Notes under the pieces: model-generated
Seen by the model: the letters and a program-made list of their open reading frames with translations, nothing else
Told to the model about the DNA's origin: nothing
Database searches by the model: none
Assembly (NCBI RefSeq): GCF_900631955.1
Contig: NZ_UZWD01000023.1
Coordinates: 186,001-250,000, forward strand
DNA: 64,000 bases
Origin: Devosia equisanguinis
Lineage (GTDB): Bacteria; Pseudomonadota; Alphaproteobacteria; Rhizobiales; Devosiaceae
Direction of reading: 5' to 3'
Program-made: the position numbers and the translations under genes
In this document: positions 40,790 through 48,342 of the stretch, piece after piece
How the letters are laid out: each line of letters opens with the position of its first letter
Position numbering within the stretch: position 1 is the first letter of the stretch

Positions 40790-41561
40790 ATGACGCCCGA
40801 TACAAGAGAATGGCGATCATCAACTACATACGACTATCTCGATCGGGCAGATGTGGATGCACTGGCGTGGGAGTGCCTTCGGCGCAATCTCGATTACCAG
40901 CGCGACTACGCAAACTCCATCCGCACGGCCTCCGAACTCGGGCCTGAGACCGAAGCGATCGGCGATCGCTGGGGTCTCCGATTTCCCCGCCAGGCCCAGC
41001 CTGAATGCACTCGAACAACCTGTTTTCTGGACGCCGGAAGCTGACACAAGCGTAGTCCATATCGGACCCGCCCCGGAAATTGAGCAGGTCAGCCCTCGCA
41101 TTTTCGAGGATATTCGCTCGGAAATCAGCCGCAGTTCAGAGGAAGGACTGCATATATCGGTTCTCACCGGAAGCGGTCGCCTGCACCTTGTCGCGAGAGC
41201 GGGTCTCGAGCCGACGCAGTCCATCGCCGCCATCATTCCGCTCGACGCCCACAGCCTGGATCGTGTCCAGTCACTGATCAGACTCTGGCGAAGCCTTCAC
41301 GGCCTGCCTGTTCCACAGGACAGCCGGATGACGGCGCAGCAGCGCCGTCGTCTCAAAAACATGCTACGCGCCGCTGACGGCCGTTTGCACAATGCCGACT
41401 ATCGCGAGATCGCCGAAGCGATTTTCGGCGTTGAACGCGTTGCCAGCGACCCCTGGAAAACGTCCGCGCTCCGGGACGCTGTCCTCGATCTGGTCAAGGA
41501 CGGCTTCGCGATGATCGACGGCGGTTACCGCAAGCTTCTTCGCCACCGCCGTCGTTCGTAA
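40790..41561 (+). CDS. FseA-like activator (DUF6499 + DUF2285) split by a +1 frameshift
   Basis: The frame from 40790 encodes a DUF6499 domain (MTPDTREWRSSTTYDYLDRA, then WECLRRNLDYQRDY) and stops at 41044. The DUF2285 part (SLNALEQPVFWTPEA through YREIAEAIFGVERVASDPWKTSALRDAVLDLVKDGFAMIDGGYRKLL) lies in the +1 frame. The frames join naturally at TTTCCCC (40982-40988): RWGLRFP continues as ARPSLNA if one base is skipped. In ICEMlSymR7A the excision activator FseA is made by a programmed +1 frameshift of this same domain pair. AGGAGG-type SD (GGGGAGG) precedes the ATG. A simple indel mutation is the alternative. Confidence 0.75.
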
Positions 41562-41582
41562 CCTGCGCTACTAGGGCAAGGT

Positions 41583-41611
41583 GTGCGAATTAGACCCCCC
41601 CAAGTTCGCAC
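41583..41611. promoter_or_regulatory. Inverted repeat upstream of the rdfS-like gene
   Basis: GTGCGAA (41583-41589) and TTCGCAC (41605-41611) form a perfect 7-bp inverted repeat separated by 15 bases that include a C-tract, 86 bases before the rdfS-like ATG. It is a candidate operator for the FseA-like activator. Confidence 0.6.
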
Positions 41612-41696
41612 TCCCCCTTCGCTATTCTTCTTCGCCACCGTGGCCTTCGTTCGCCGCTGATCGCCAGCGGCTCCCGCGAAAGCCACGGAGGCCACC

Positions 41697-41978
41697 ATGA
41701 ACGCCAATCTCGCGACCCTGCCGCCGCGCTTCCTCCGCACCAAGGAAGCCGCCGAATTCCTCAGTCTCTCGGCCCGTACCCTCGAAAAGCACCGGACCTA
41801 CGGCACCGGGCCGGCCTATCGCAAGCTTGGCGGGCGCGTCGTCTATTCTGTCAATGAGCTTGAGGCATGGGCTGAACGCGGCGCCGTGACGTCCACCTCC
41901 GATCCGCGGGGCAGCGTGCTGCCCGCGAAACGCCATGAGCCCGCACCGGCATCCCATGCCGGCCGTCACGCCCGCTGA
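41697..41978 (+). CDS. rdfS: RdfS-like excisionase (AlpA-type HTH)
   Basis: A 93-residue DNA-binding protein with LRTKEAAEFLSLSARTLEKHRTYGTGPAYRKLGGRVVYSVNELEAWAERG, the winged-helix pattern of recombination directionality factors such as RdfS of ICEMlSymR7A. It should bias the integrase towards excision. It follows the FseA-like gene, its predicted activator, and precedes the repA/parA module, as in related elements. CGGAGG lies 7 bases before the ATG. Confidence 0.8.
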   Translation: MNANLATLPPRFLRTKEAAEFLSLSARTLEKHRTYGTGPAYRKLGGRVVYSVNELEAWAERGAVTSTSDPRGSVLPAKRHEPAPASHAGRHAR

Positions 41979-41995
41979 TCCGCGCGGTCTTTTCA

Positions 41996-43156
41996 ATGAC
42001 GACGCGGCATCGCCCATCTCCGGAGCGCGGACAACTCGATCTGTTCCACGCGCTCCCTGGCGATTTCGCGCCCCGCGACGCGCAGGACCTCATGGCCTAT
42101 CCGTTCTTCTCCCTCTCCAAGTCACACCGCACCGCGCCGATCGATTTCGTCGCCGGCGACGTGAGCATCCGCGTCGAGGCGGTTCCCGATCATGGCATGG
42201 CCACAATCTGGGATGCCGACATCCTCATCTGGGCGGCGAGCCAGATCGTCGAAGCGCGCGACAAAGGTCTTCGCACTTCGCGCCTGATGGCCGCCACCCC
42301 CTACGAGATCCTCAATTTCATCGGCCGCGGCGTATCGATGCGCGATTATCAGCGCCTCAAGGCTGCCCTCGACCGGCTGCAGTCGACCACGGTCGCAACC
42401 TCGATACGGCAAGCAGCCGAAGGCCGCCGCCACCGTTTCTCCTGGATCAATGAATGGCAGGAGCGCACCGATCGCCAGGGGCGTCCCGCCGGCATCGAGC
42501 TGATCGTGCCGGACTGGTTCTACCGCGCCGTTCTCGACGATGCGCTCGTCCTGACCATCGACCGGGACTATTTCGGTCTCACTGGAGGCCTCGACCGCTG
42601 GCTCTACCGCATTGTGCGCAAGCATGGCGGCAAACAACGCAATGGCTGGCGCTTCGACTTCCGCCACCTGCATCAGAAATCCGGCAGTCTTTCGCCATTC
42701 AAGCGCTTCGCGTTCGAGCTGCGCGACATCATTCGCCGCCAGCCATTGCCCGGCTACTCGCTGTTCCTTGAGGTCGAAGTCGGCGGCCGGTTGCTGCTTG
42801 CTTTCGAACCATCGGCGGCCTGTGGACAACCTGTGGACGGCCTCGTGCTATCAGGAACCCGACCTATCGTGCTATCGGGAACCGGAGGCTCGTGCTATCG
42901 GGAACCGAAACAGGGTGTAAGCTCTGGAAACAAAAAGCGAAATCGCGCCCTTAACTTAGAGTCTAACCAAGAATCTAACTTTGAAGAGCGCGCGCGCGAT
43001 GTGGAAAACATCGCCGGAAGGCGTCCGAACCAGGCCAAAAAGCCATCACTTCAAGCGCATGTAACCGATCAGGCTCTTCGTAGCTCCGCCTGTACGGACC
43101 GCTCTTCCGGCCACGCGCATCGCACCTTCGGCGACGAGCCTGGAGGCGCGAAATGA
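41996..43156 (+). CDS. repA: Plasmid-type replication initiator protein RepA
   Basis: A 386-residue protein with the RepA (PF10134-like) pattern: QLDLFHALPGDFAPRDAQDLMAYPFFSLSK, DADILIWAASQIVEARDKG, ATPYEILNFIGRG, YQRLKAALDRLQSTTVATSIRQ and FKRFAFELRDIIRRQPLPGYSLFLE. It should bind repeats and start plasmid-like replication of the excised circle. The C-terminal 100 residues are low in similarity and instead contain DNA repeats (iterons) and DnaA-box-like sites. Its stop overlaps the parA start (ATGA). Confidence 0.85.
   Translation: MTTRHRPSPERGQLDLFHALPGDFAPRDAQDLMAYPFFSLSKSHRTAPIDFVAGDVSIRVEAVPDHGMATIWDADILIWAASQIVEARDKGLRTSRLMAATPYEILNFIGRGVSMRDYQRLKAALDRLQSTTVATSIRQAAEGRRHRFSWINEWQERTDRQGRPAGIELIVPDWFYRAVLDDALVLTIDRDYFGLTGGLDRWLYRIVRKHGGKQRNGWRFDFRHLHQKSGSLSPFKRFAFELRDIIRRQPLPGYSLFLEVEVGGRLLLAFEPSAACGQPVDGLVLSGTRPIVLSGTGGSCYREPKQGVSSGNKKRNRALNLESNQESNFEERARDVENIAGRRPNQAKKPSLQAHVTDQALRSSACTDRSSGHAHRTFGDEPGGAK
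42821..42840 (-). promoter_or_regulatory. Two DnaA-box-like sites inside repA
   Basis: TGTGGACAA (42821-42829) differs by one base from the complement of the consensus TTATCCACA; TGTGGACGG (42832-42840) is weaker. Both lie directly before the iterons. Confidence 0.55.
42843..42906 (+). repeat. Three iterons in the 3' part of repA (oriV candidate)
   Basis: TCGTGCTATC(A/G)GGAACC occurs at 42843, 42867 and 42890, that is with 23- to 24-bp spacing on the same face of the helix. The first copy differs by one base. DnaA-box-like sites lie before them and an A/T-rich stretch with two TCTAAC copies (42950-42985) after them, so the order resembles an iteron-type origin. Confidence 0.75.
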
Positions 43157-43791
43157 TCGTCGCGCTTCTCAATCAGAAAGGCGGCGTCGGCAAAACGACG
43201 CTCGCGCTGCATCTTTCCGGTCAATGGGCGCGTGAAGGCAAGCGCATCACCCTGATCGATGCCGACCCGCAGGGATCGGCGCTCGACTGGTCGCAGCAAC
43301 GCACCCGCGAGGGCCTGCCTCGCCTGTTCGGCGTCATCGGCTTGGCGCGCGACACACTTCATCGCGAGGCGCCCGAGCTCGCGCGTGACGCCGATCACAT
43401 CGTCATCGACGGACCACCGCGCGTTGCAGGTCTTATGCGTTCGGCGCTGCTCGCCGCCGATCTTGTCCTGATCCCTGTGCAGCCGTCACCTCTCGATGGC
43501 TGGGCCTCGGCCGAAATGCTGGCGCTGCTCGCAGAGGCCCGAATCTATCGGCCGCAACTCCTCGCCCGCTTCGTACTCAACCGCTGCGCTGCACGCACCG
43601 TCATCGCCCGCGAGACCGCCGAGACACTGGCCGATCACGATCCGCCCCTGATGTCGGCGACAATCGGCCAGCGGGTCGCCTTCGCCGACCTGGCGCAGTC
43701 CGGACGCCTCGTTTTTGAGGCCGACGACAATAGCGCGGCCGCGCGCGAGATCGCCGCCCTGACTGCGGAAGTCGGGAGGTCGGCGCCATGA
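43153..43791 (+). CDS. parA: ParA-family partition ATPase
   Basis: A 212-residue ATPase with deviant Walker A NQKGGVGKTTLALHL at the N-terminus, TLIDADPQGSALDW (Walker A') and HIVIDGPP as Walker B. Its size fits the short ParA (type Ib) group, which works with a small ribbon-helix-helix partner. It overlaps repA (ATGA) and is followed by such a small partner gene. It should stabilise the excised element. Confidence 0.9.
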   Translation: MIVALLNQKGGVGKTTLALHLSGQWAREGKRITLIDADPQGSALDWSQQRTREGLPRLFGVIGLARDTLHREAPELARDADHIVIDGPPRVAGLMRSALLAADLVLIPVQPSPLDGWASAEMLALLAEARIYRPQLLARFVLNRCAARTVIARETAETLADHDPPLMSATIGQRVAFADLAQSGRLVFEADDNSAAAREIAALTAEVGRSAP

Positions 43792-44042
43792 CCAAAGCCA
43801 GCGCCCGGCGCGGCTTCGTCGCCCGTCCTTCCGACCCAGACGACTGGATCAAGTCCGCTGAACCGGGGTCGCCCGGTCCAGCTTCCAGCACGGGCTTCAC
43901 CGCAAGGCTGACCATCGACGTTACGCTGGAGGTGCGCGGTCGCATCAAGATCGCCGCCTTTCAACGCGGCGTCACCGTCGCCGACATGCTTCGCGAATTG
44001 CTCGCGCGCGAATTCCCCCAATCGCCAGGAGACCCGTCATGA
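43788..44042 (+). CDS. Small ribbon-helix-helix-like partner of ParA
   Basis: An 84-residue protein; the second half (FTARLTIDVTLEVRGRIKIAAFQRGVTVADMLRELLAREF) looks like a ribbon-helix-helix: a beta strand then two helices, as in ParG-type centromere-binding proteins. The N-terminal half is proline- and serine-rich and probably flexible. It overlaps parA and the following gene by 4 bases. Confidence 0.7.
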   Translation: MTKASARRGFVARPSDPDDWIKSAEPGSPGPASSTGFTARLTIDVTLEVRGRIKIAAFQRGVTVADMLRELLAREFPQSPGDPS

Positions 44043-44560
44043 CCGGCATCGCGGCCCCCCGCATGCGCGGCGGCTCGATGCCGTCGTCTTTCCAAACCGA
44101 CCGTCTCACCCACGTCGAGCTGACATGGGTGGAAAAGCAGATCGAATACTGGATCAGGTTCGGTCAAGACGTGCAGGAGACGATCCTTGATCGCCGCCGC
44201 CGCGTCCTCTTCTTCAGGCCCGGCACGACTTTCGCCTTCGTCCGGTGGGCGTCCAACGACTTCGGCACGATCATCTCGCGCATCGATATCGTGCGCGCCA
44301 TCACGCCCGGCGAAGCCTATCAGACGCTGCCCTTTGTACGCCCCGGCGGCGACATCCTGCTCAAGATCGAAAGCTGGCCGAAGGTCGAACGCGTGCTGCA
44401 GCTCATCGACGCGATCGAGGCCCTTTCGCTCGATCCGGCCGAAGCCGCGCCAGACTATTGGCGGCATGTACACAACCGACTGAGCGCCGGCCAGGACGCA
44501 CGCCGCTACTCGCGCGATCAGCACCAGGCGTGGCTTAAGCGTCGGAGGATCGCGCCATGA
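44039..44560 (+). CDS. DUF2840 protein
   Basis: A 173-residue protein with THVELTWVEKQIEYWIRFGQ, DRRRRVLFFRPGTTFAFVRWASNDFGTIISRIDIVRA and ERVLQLIDAIEALSLDPAEA, matching the DUF2840 family found next to traF in Mesorhizobium-type ICEs. Function unknown; genetic coupling (ATGA on both sides) suggests a role in transfer or partition. Confidence 0.8.
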   Translation: MTGIAAPRMRGGSMPSSFQTDRLTHVELTWVEKQIEYWIRFGQDVQETILDRRRRVLFFRPGTTFAFVRWASNDFGTIISRIDIVRAITPGEAYQTLPFVRPGGDILLKIESWPKVERVLQLIDAIEALSLDPAEAAPDYWRHVHNRLSAGQDARRYSRDQHQAWLKRRRIAP

Positions 44561-45102
44561 CCGACCTCAAATGGGCCATGGCGACGTTCGTAGCGTCCAG
44601 CGCGATCGCCGTGACGACGTGGATCGACGCCCCCACCAAACTCATCTGGAATGCCTCGGCCAGCACTCCGATCGGTTTCTATTCGGTCGAACCTGCAAAG
44701 CGGCTCGAAGTCACCGATCTGGTCGCCGTCGCTGCGCCGGAACCGATTGCGAGCTTCCTCGCCGATGGCGGATACCTGCCGCGCGACACGCCGCTCCTGA
44801 AAAGGGTCCTTGGCCTTCCCGGGCAGACCGTCTGCCGCTCCGGCGTCCTGATCAGTGTCGACGGCGTCGCGATGGGAACGGCACTCCAACGCGACCGCAT
44901 CGACCGACCGCTCCCCGATTGGCAGGGCTGCCGCATCGTCGCGGACGGCGAGATCTTCCTCATGAACTGGGACGTTCCCGACAGTCTGGACGGCCGCTAT
45001 TTCGGCCCGATCCCGGCCAGCGCCGTCATCGGCCGCGCGGTTCCCTTGTGGACCGACGAGGACGGCCACGGCCGCTTCGAATGGCGGGCGCCAACGCGGT
45101 GA
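44557..45102 (+). CDS. traF: Conjugative transfer signal peptidase TraF
   Basis: A 181-residue S26-family serine peptidase with one N-terminal membrane helix (ATFVASSAIAVTTWI). The catalytic Ser is in NASASTPIGFYSVEP and the Lys in TPLLKRVLGLPGQTVCRSG; the DRPLPDWQGCRIVADGEIFLMNWDVPDSLDGRYFGPIP block is typical. TraF matures and cyclises pilin (TrbC). It overlaps the DUF2840 gene and precedes DUF736. Confidence 0.85.
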   Translation: MTDLKWAMATFVASSAIAVTTWIDAPTKLIWNASASTPIGFYSVEPAKRLEVTDLVAVAAPEPIASFLADGGYLPRDTPLLKRVLGLPGQTVCRSGVLISVDGVAMGTALQRDRIDRPLPDWQGCRIVADGEIFLMNWDVPDSLDGRYFGPIPASAVIGRAVPLWTDEDGHGRFEWRAPTR

Positions 45103-45170
45103 TCGCCCAGCCTGAGGCGGGCGTGGTGCTCGCCCAATCCTTCTCCACCGCATCTTGAAAGGAAACCGCC

Positions 45171-45509
45171 ATGCCGCAAATCGGCGAATTCACCCGCGAG
45201 GAATCCGGCTTCACCGGCCGCATTCATACGCTCACCCTATTTCGCGAGATCACCATCGTTCCCGTCGATCCTTCGGACGTCGAGAACGCGCCGAGCTACC
45301 GCGTCCACCACGGCGCGGATGACAACGCACCGGAGATCGGCGCGGCCTGGACGGAGTCCAGCGAAAAGGCTGGTGAATATCTCTCACTGCTGATCGACGA
45401 CCCCAGCTTTGCGCAGCCGATCCGTGCCCGCCTGTTCCAGAACGGGGCTGATACGACCTCTTGGTCTTTGCACTGGAGCCGCCCTCAGAAGCGCGGCGAA
45501 CGGGAATAG
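45171..45509 (+). CDS. DUF736 protein
   Basis: A 112-residue protein of the DUF736 family (IGEFTREESGFTGRIHTLTL, SYRVHHGADDNAPEIGAAWTE, EYLSLLIDDPSFAQPIRARLF), widespread in alphaproteobacterial conjugative elements. GAAAGGAAACC provides the SD. Function unknown, though its constant place between traF and the transglycosylase gene ties it to transfer. Confidence 0.85.
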   Translation: MPQIGEFTREESGFTGRIHTLTLFREITIVPVDPSDVENAPSYRVHHGADDNAPEIGAAWTESSEKAGEYLSLLIDDPSFAQPIRARLFQNGADTTSWSLHWSRPQKRGERE

Positions 45510-45512
45510 CGC

Positions 45513-46298
45513 ATGCGGATCGCTCGCACCAACCCCGCATCGCCGATGTCAACCGGGCGGCCTCGCGCTGCCCGGTGCATCATCCTCTTCCTCCTTTCCG
45601 GCCTGTCTGTTTCCGCCGCGCCGCCGCTCGACGTACTGGCGCAGAGCGCTCCGTCGATCGCGCAGCCAACCCACGATCCTCACGCCGCCTTCGTGACCGA
45701 GGCCTCGCAGCGTTTCGGCATTCCCGAACACTGGATCAGGTCGGTGCGCCGCGTCGAAAGCGCCGATGACGCGCGCGCCGTCTCATCGGCGGGAGCAATG
45801 GGCCTGATGCAGGTCATGCTCGCCACCTGGGCGGAATTGCGCGTCCGTTATGGCCTTGGACGCGATCCGTTCGACCCGCGCGACAACATCATCGCTGGTA
45901 CGGCCTATCTGCGCGAAATGTACGATCGCTACGGATCGCCGGGCTTTCTTGCAGCCTATAACGCTGGACCCGGACGCTATGAGGAATACCTCGCGGGCCG
46001 CCCCCTTCCGGCAGAAACCCGCGCCTATGTCGCCACGCTCGCGCCATTGATCGGCGGGGCTCACCTGTCGCCACCCGCACCGGGGACCGTCGCTGTTGCC
46101 GCCGCCGATCCGCACGCTTGGCGACGAGCTCCGCTCTTCGTCACGCCGACAGCCCACGGTCTGGATGCGCGCAAAACGGTATCCGAACCGCAAGAAAACG
46201 ACGCCCGGACTGCGCCGTCATCGGGCGAAGGTCCCGCCAATTCTGTGCAAAGCGGCAGCATTTTCGTTGCCCGTGCCGACGATGGAGACCCGCAATGA
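45513..46298 (+). CDS. Lytic transglycosylase, VirB1-like
   Basis: A 261-residue protein with an N-terminal signal sequence (ARCIILFLLSGLSVSAAPP) and an SLT domain: PEHWIRSVRRVESADDARAVSSAGAMGLMQVM with catalytic Glu, then NIIAGTAYLREMYDRYGS and AAYNAGPGRYEEYLAG. It opens the peptidoglycan for the transfer channel. The start overlaps no gene; the next coding region is the relaxase after 250 bases. Confidence 0.85.
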   Translation: MRIARTNPASPMSTGRPRAARCIILFLLSGLSVSAAPPLDVLAQSAPSIAQPTHDPHAAFVTEASQRFGIPEHWIRSVRRVESADDARAVSSAGAMGLMQVMLATWAELRVRYGLGRDPFDPRDNIIAGTAYLREMYDRYGSPGFLAAYNAGPGRYEEYLAGRPLPAETRAYVATLAPLIGGAHLSPPAPGTVAVAAADPHAWRRAPLFVTPTAHGLDARKTVSEPQENDARTAPSSGEGPANSVQSGSIFVARADDGDPQ

Positions 46299-46548
46299 GC
46301 CGGTTCGCATCATGGCGCAGCTTGGCGTGTTCCAGAGAGCGTTGTGCGCAAGGGTGGGAGGAGCAGAGAGCAACGACAGCAGGACGGCGAGATAAAAGGG
46401 CCTCGCCATATTCGCACAAGCCATTGACATGGCTTGGCTTTTGGCGTGCCGGTCGGTCGGGTCGCGTGCCGCGACTGCTGTTTTACCCAGCGATTTCAAC
46501 GCTGTTTTCGGCACTGTGCGCCTTCGCGCCGTCTCGGGAGGCCCTCTC
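46299..46548. other. Gap before rlxS: oriT candidate region
   Basis: This 250-base gap directly upstream of the relaxase gene contains a perfect inverted repeat CAAGCCA-TTGACA-TGGCTTG (46417-46436). oriT sites commonly lie beside the relaxase gene and next to an inverted repeat. An 85-codon frame from 46295 overlaps the region but has no protein-like features. Confidence 0.45.
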
Positions 46549-48312
46549 ATGAGCGAGGGCGACAGCGATTTCCGCGTCCGCCCAGGACGCATCAAATCCA
46601 CGCGCGCACCCAAGTCCAAGAGCTTCATCAATCAAGTGCTGAGGGCCTCGAAGAAGGCCGGGCACAGCTCAGGCGAAGGGCAGACCGCCAAGAGAAGCGC
46701 CGGCCATGGTCATTCGACCTTCGGGCGTGGACGAACCAGCTTCAGCCGTTCGCGCATATTCAGTGCTTCGCGCCGTGTCGTCATCAAGGCGCGCGTGGTC
46801 CGCCATCAGGGCAAGTCTTTCCGCTCCGCGCCACTCTCGGCTCATGTGTCCTACCTGAAGCGCGAAGGCGTCAGCCGTGATGGGAAGAAGGGGGTCTTGT
46901 TCGACGCGACGAACGAGCGCGCCGACGATCTCGCCTTCTCCGACCGATGCAGGGATGACCGGCATCATTTTCGATTCATCGTCTCGCCCGAAGACGCGGG
47001 GGACATGACCGATCTGCGAGAGTTCACCCGCGACCTCGCCAACCAGATGGAATCGGATCTGGGTACCAAGCTCGACTGGGTCGCCGTCGATCACTGGAAC
47101 ACCGACAATCCGCATGTGCATTTGCTTGTGCGCGGCGTCGACGAGACCGGCGCCGATCTGGTCATCTCGCGCGATTACATCAGCCGCGGCCTGCGCTCCC
47201 GCGCCGAGGATCTTGTCTCCATCGAGCTCGGCCCCAAGCCCGAACATGAAATCCGCAACGCGCTGGAAAAGGAAGTCACCGCCGAGCGCTGGACACGGCT
47301 CGATGTTGAAATCCGCATCGCCGCCGACGAGACCGGCTTTATCGACCTGCGCCCCGAGGCGAACGGCAAGGCCGATCCCTCGCTGCGCCGCCTGATGATC
47401 GGCAGACTCCAGCATCTCGAAAGCATGGAGCTCGCGGCGCAAGGCGCTCCAGGGGAATGGACCGTCGGGCTGCAGGCCGAACGCACACTGCGCGATCTCG
47501 GCATTCGCGGCGACATCATCAAGACCATGCACCGCGCCTTCACCGAGCGTGGTCAGGATCGCGGCGTCAGCGATTACACGATCGACGGCAGCGGGGCGGG
47601 TTCACCCGTTATTGGCCGCCTGGTCGATCGCGGCCTGCATGACGAGCTGACCGGCGAAGCCTATGCCGTGATCGACGGCACGGACGGCCGCGCGCACCAT
47701 GTCCGCTTCCGCGGGATCGAGGCCTTCGAGCATGCGCCCCCGATTGGCGGCATCGTCGAGGTACGTCGCTTCGGGGGCCCCGACGATCCCCGGCCGACGC
47801 TGGCGCTCGCCAACCGATCGGACTTCGATCTCAACCGCCAGATCACGGCGCCGGGCGCGACCTGGCTGGATCATCGCCTGGTTGAGCGCGAGGCGATGCC
47901 CATGTCGATGGGAGGCTTCGGCGGTGAGGTGCGCGACGCCATGCAGGCGCGCGCCGAGCATCTGGCCGATGAAGGCCTTGCCCGCTGGCAGGGCCAACGC
48001 ATCCTGCTGCAACGCGATCTCCTCGATACGCTGCGGCAGCGCGAGCTCGATGCCGTTGGCACGAAGCTCCAGAGCGAACACGGACTGCCGTACCAGAAAG
48101 CGCAGGCCGGCGAGCATGTCGCCGGTATCTATCGCCAGCGTATCGCACTCACCTCGGGCCGCTTCGCCATGATCGACAATGGGCTCGGCTTCCAGCTCGT
48201 GCCCTGGACACCGCCGCTCGAAAAGAAGCTCGGCCAGCATATCGCCGGCGTCGCCAAGGGGCATGGCGGCATCGAGTGGAGCCTGGGCCGCCAGCGCGGC
48301 CTGGGCCTCTAG
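46549..48312 (+). CDS. rlxS: Relaxase RlxS (DUF3363)
   Basis: A 587-residue relaxase. The N-terminal part is basic and serine-rich, then residues 75-180 hold the relaxase core with VRHQGKSFRSAPLSAHVSYL, RDDRHHFRFIVSPEDAGDM and the metal-binding motif WVAVDHWNTDNPHVHLLVRG (three histidines). Residues 180-420 belong to the DUF3363 region and the tail to a helical domain. It nicks oriT and leads the DNA strand into the recipient. The ATG at 46549 follows GGGAGG; longer in-frame starts lack an SD. Confidence 0.9.
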   Translation: MSEGDSDFRVRPGRIKSTRAPKSKSFINQVLRASKKAGHSSGEGQTAKRSAGHGHSTFGRGRTSFSRSRIFSASRRVVIKARVVRHQGKSFRSAPLSAHVSYLKREGVSRDGKKGVLFDATNERADDLAFSDRCRDDRHHFRFIVSPEDAGDMTDLREFTRDLANQMESDLGTKLDWVAVDHWNTDNPHVHLLVRGVDETGADLVISRDYISRGLRSRAEDLVSIELGPKPEHEIRNALEKEVTAERWTRLDVEIRIAADETGFIDLRPEANGKADPSLRRLMIGRLQHLESMELAAQGAPGEWTVGLQAERTLRDLGIRGDIIKTMHRAFTERGQDRGVSDYTIDGSGAGSPVIGRLVDRGLHDELTGEAYAVIDGTDGRAHHVRFRGIEAFEHAPPIGGIVEVRRFGGPDDPRPTLALANRSDFDLNRQITAPGATWLDHRLVEREAMPMSMGGFGGEVRDAMQARAEHLADEGLARWQGQRILLQRDLLDTLRQRELDAVGTKLQSEHGLPYQKAQAGEHVAGIYRQRIALTSGRFAMIDNGLGFQLVPWTPPLEKKLGQHIAGVAKGHGGIEWSLGRQRGLGL

Positions 48313-48342
48313 CACCACAAGCAGCAAGAAAGGACCCGGCGA

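Noticed and set aside
40790-41561. Simple pseudogene or sequencing error
   Set aside because: Both halves keep clear domains, the joint lies at a TTTCCCC run and the known FseA system uses the same split, though an indel cannot be excluded without re-sequencing.
46295-46552. An 85-codon frame starting inside the transglycosylase stop
   Set aside because: No domain, Arg/Ser-rich random composition and overlap with the relaxase SD; the region fits oriT better.
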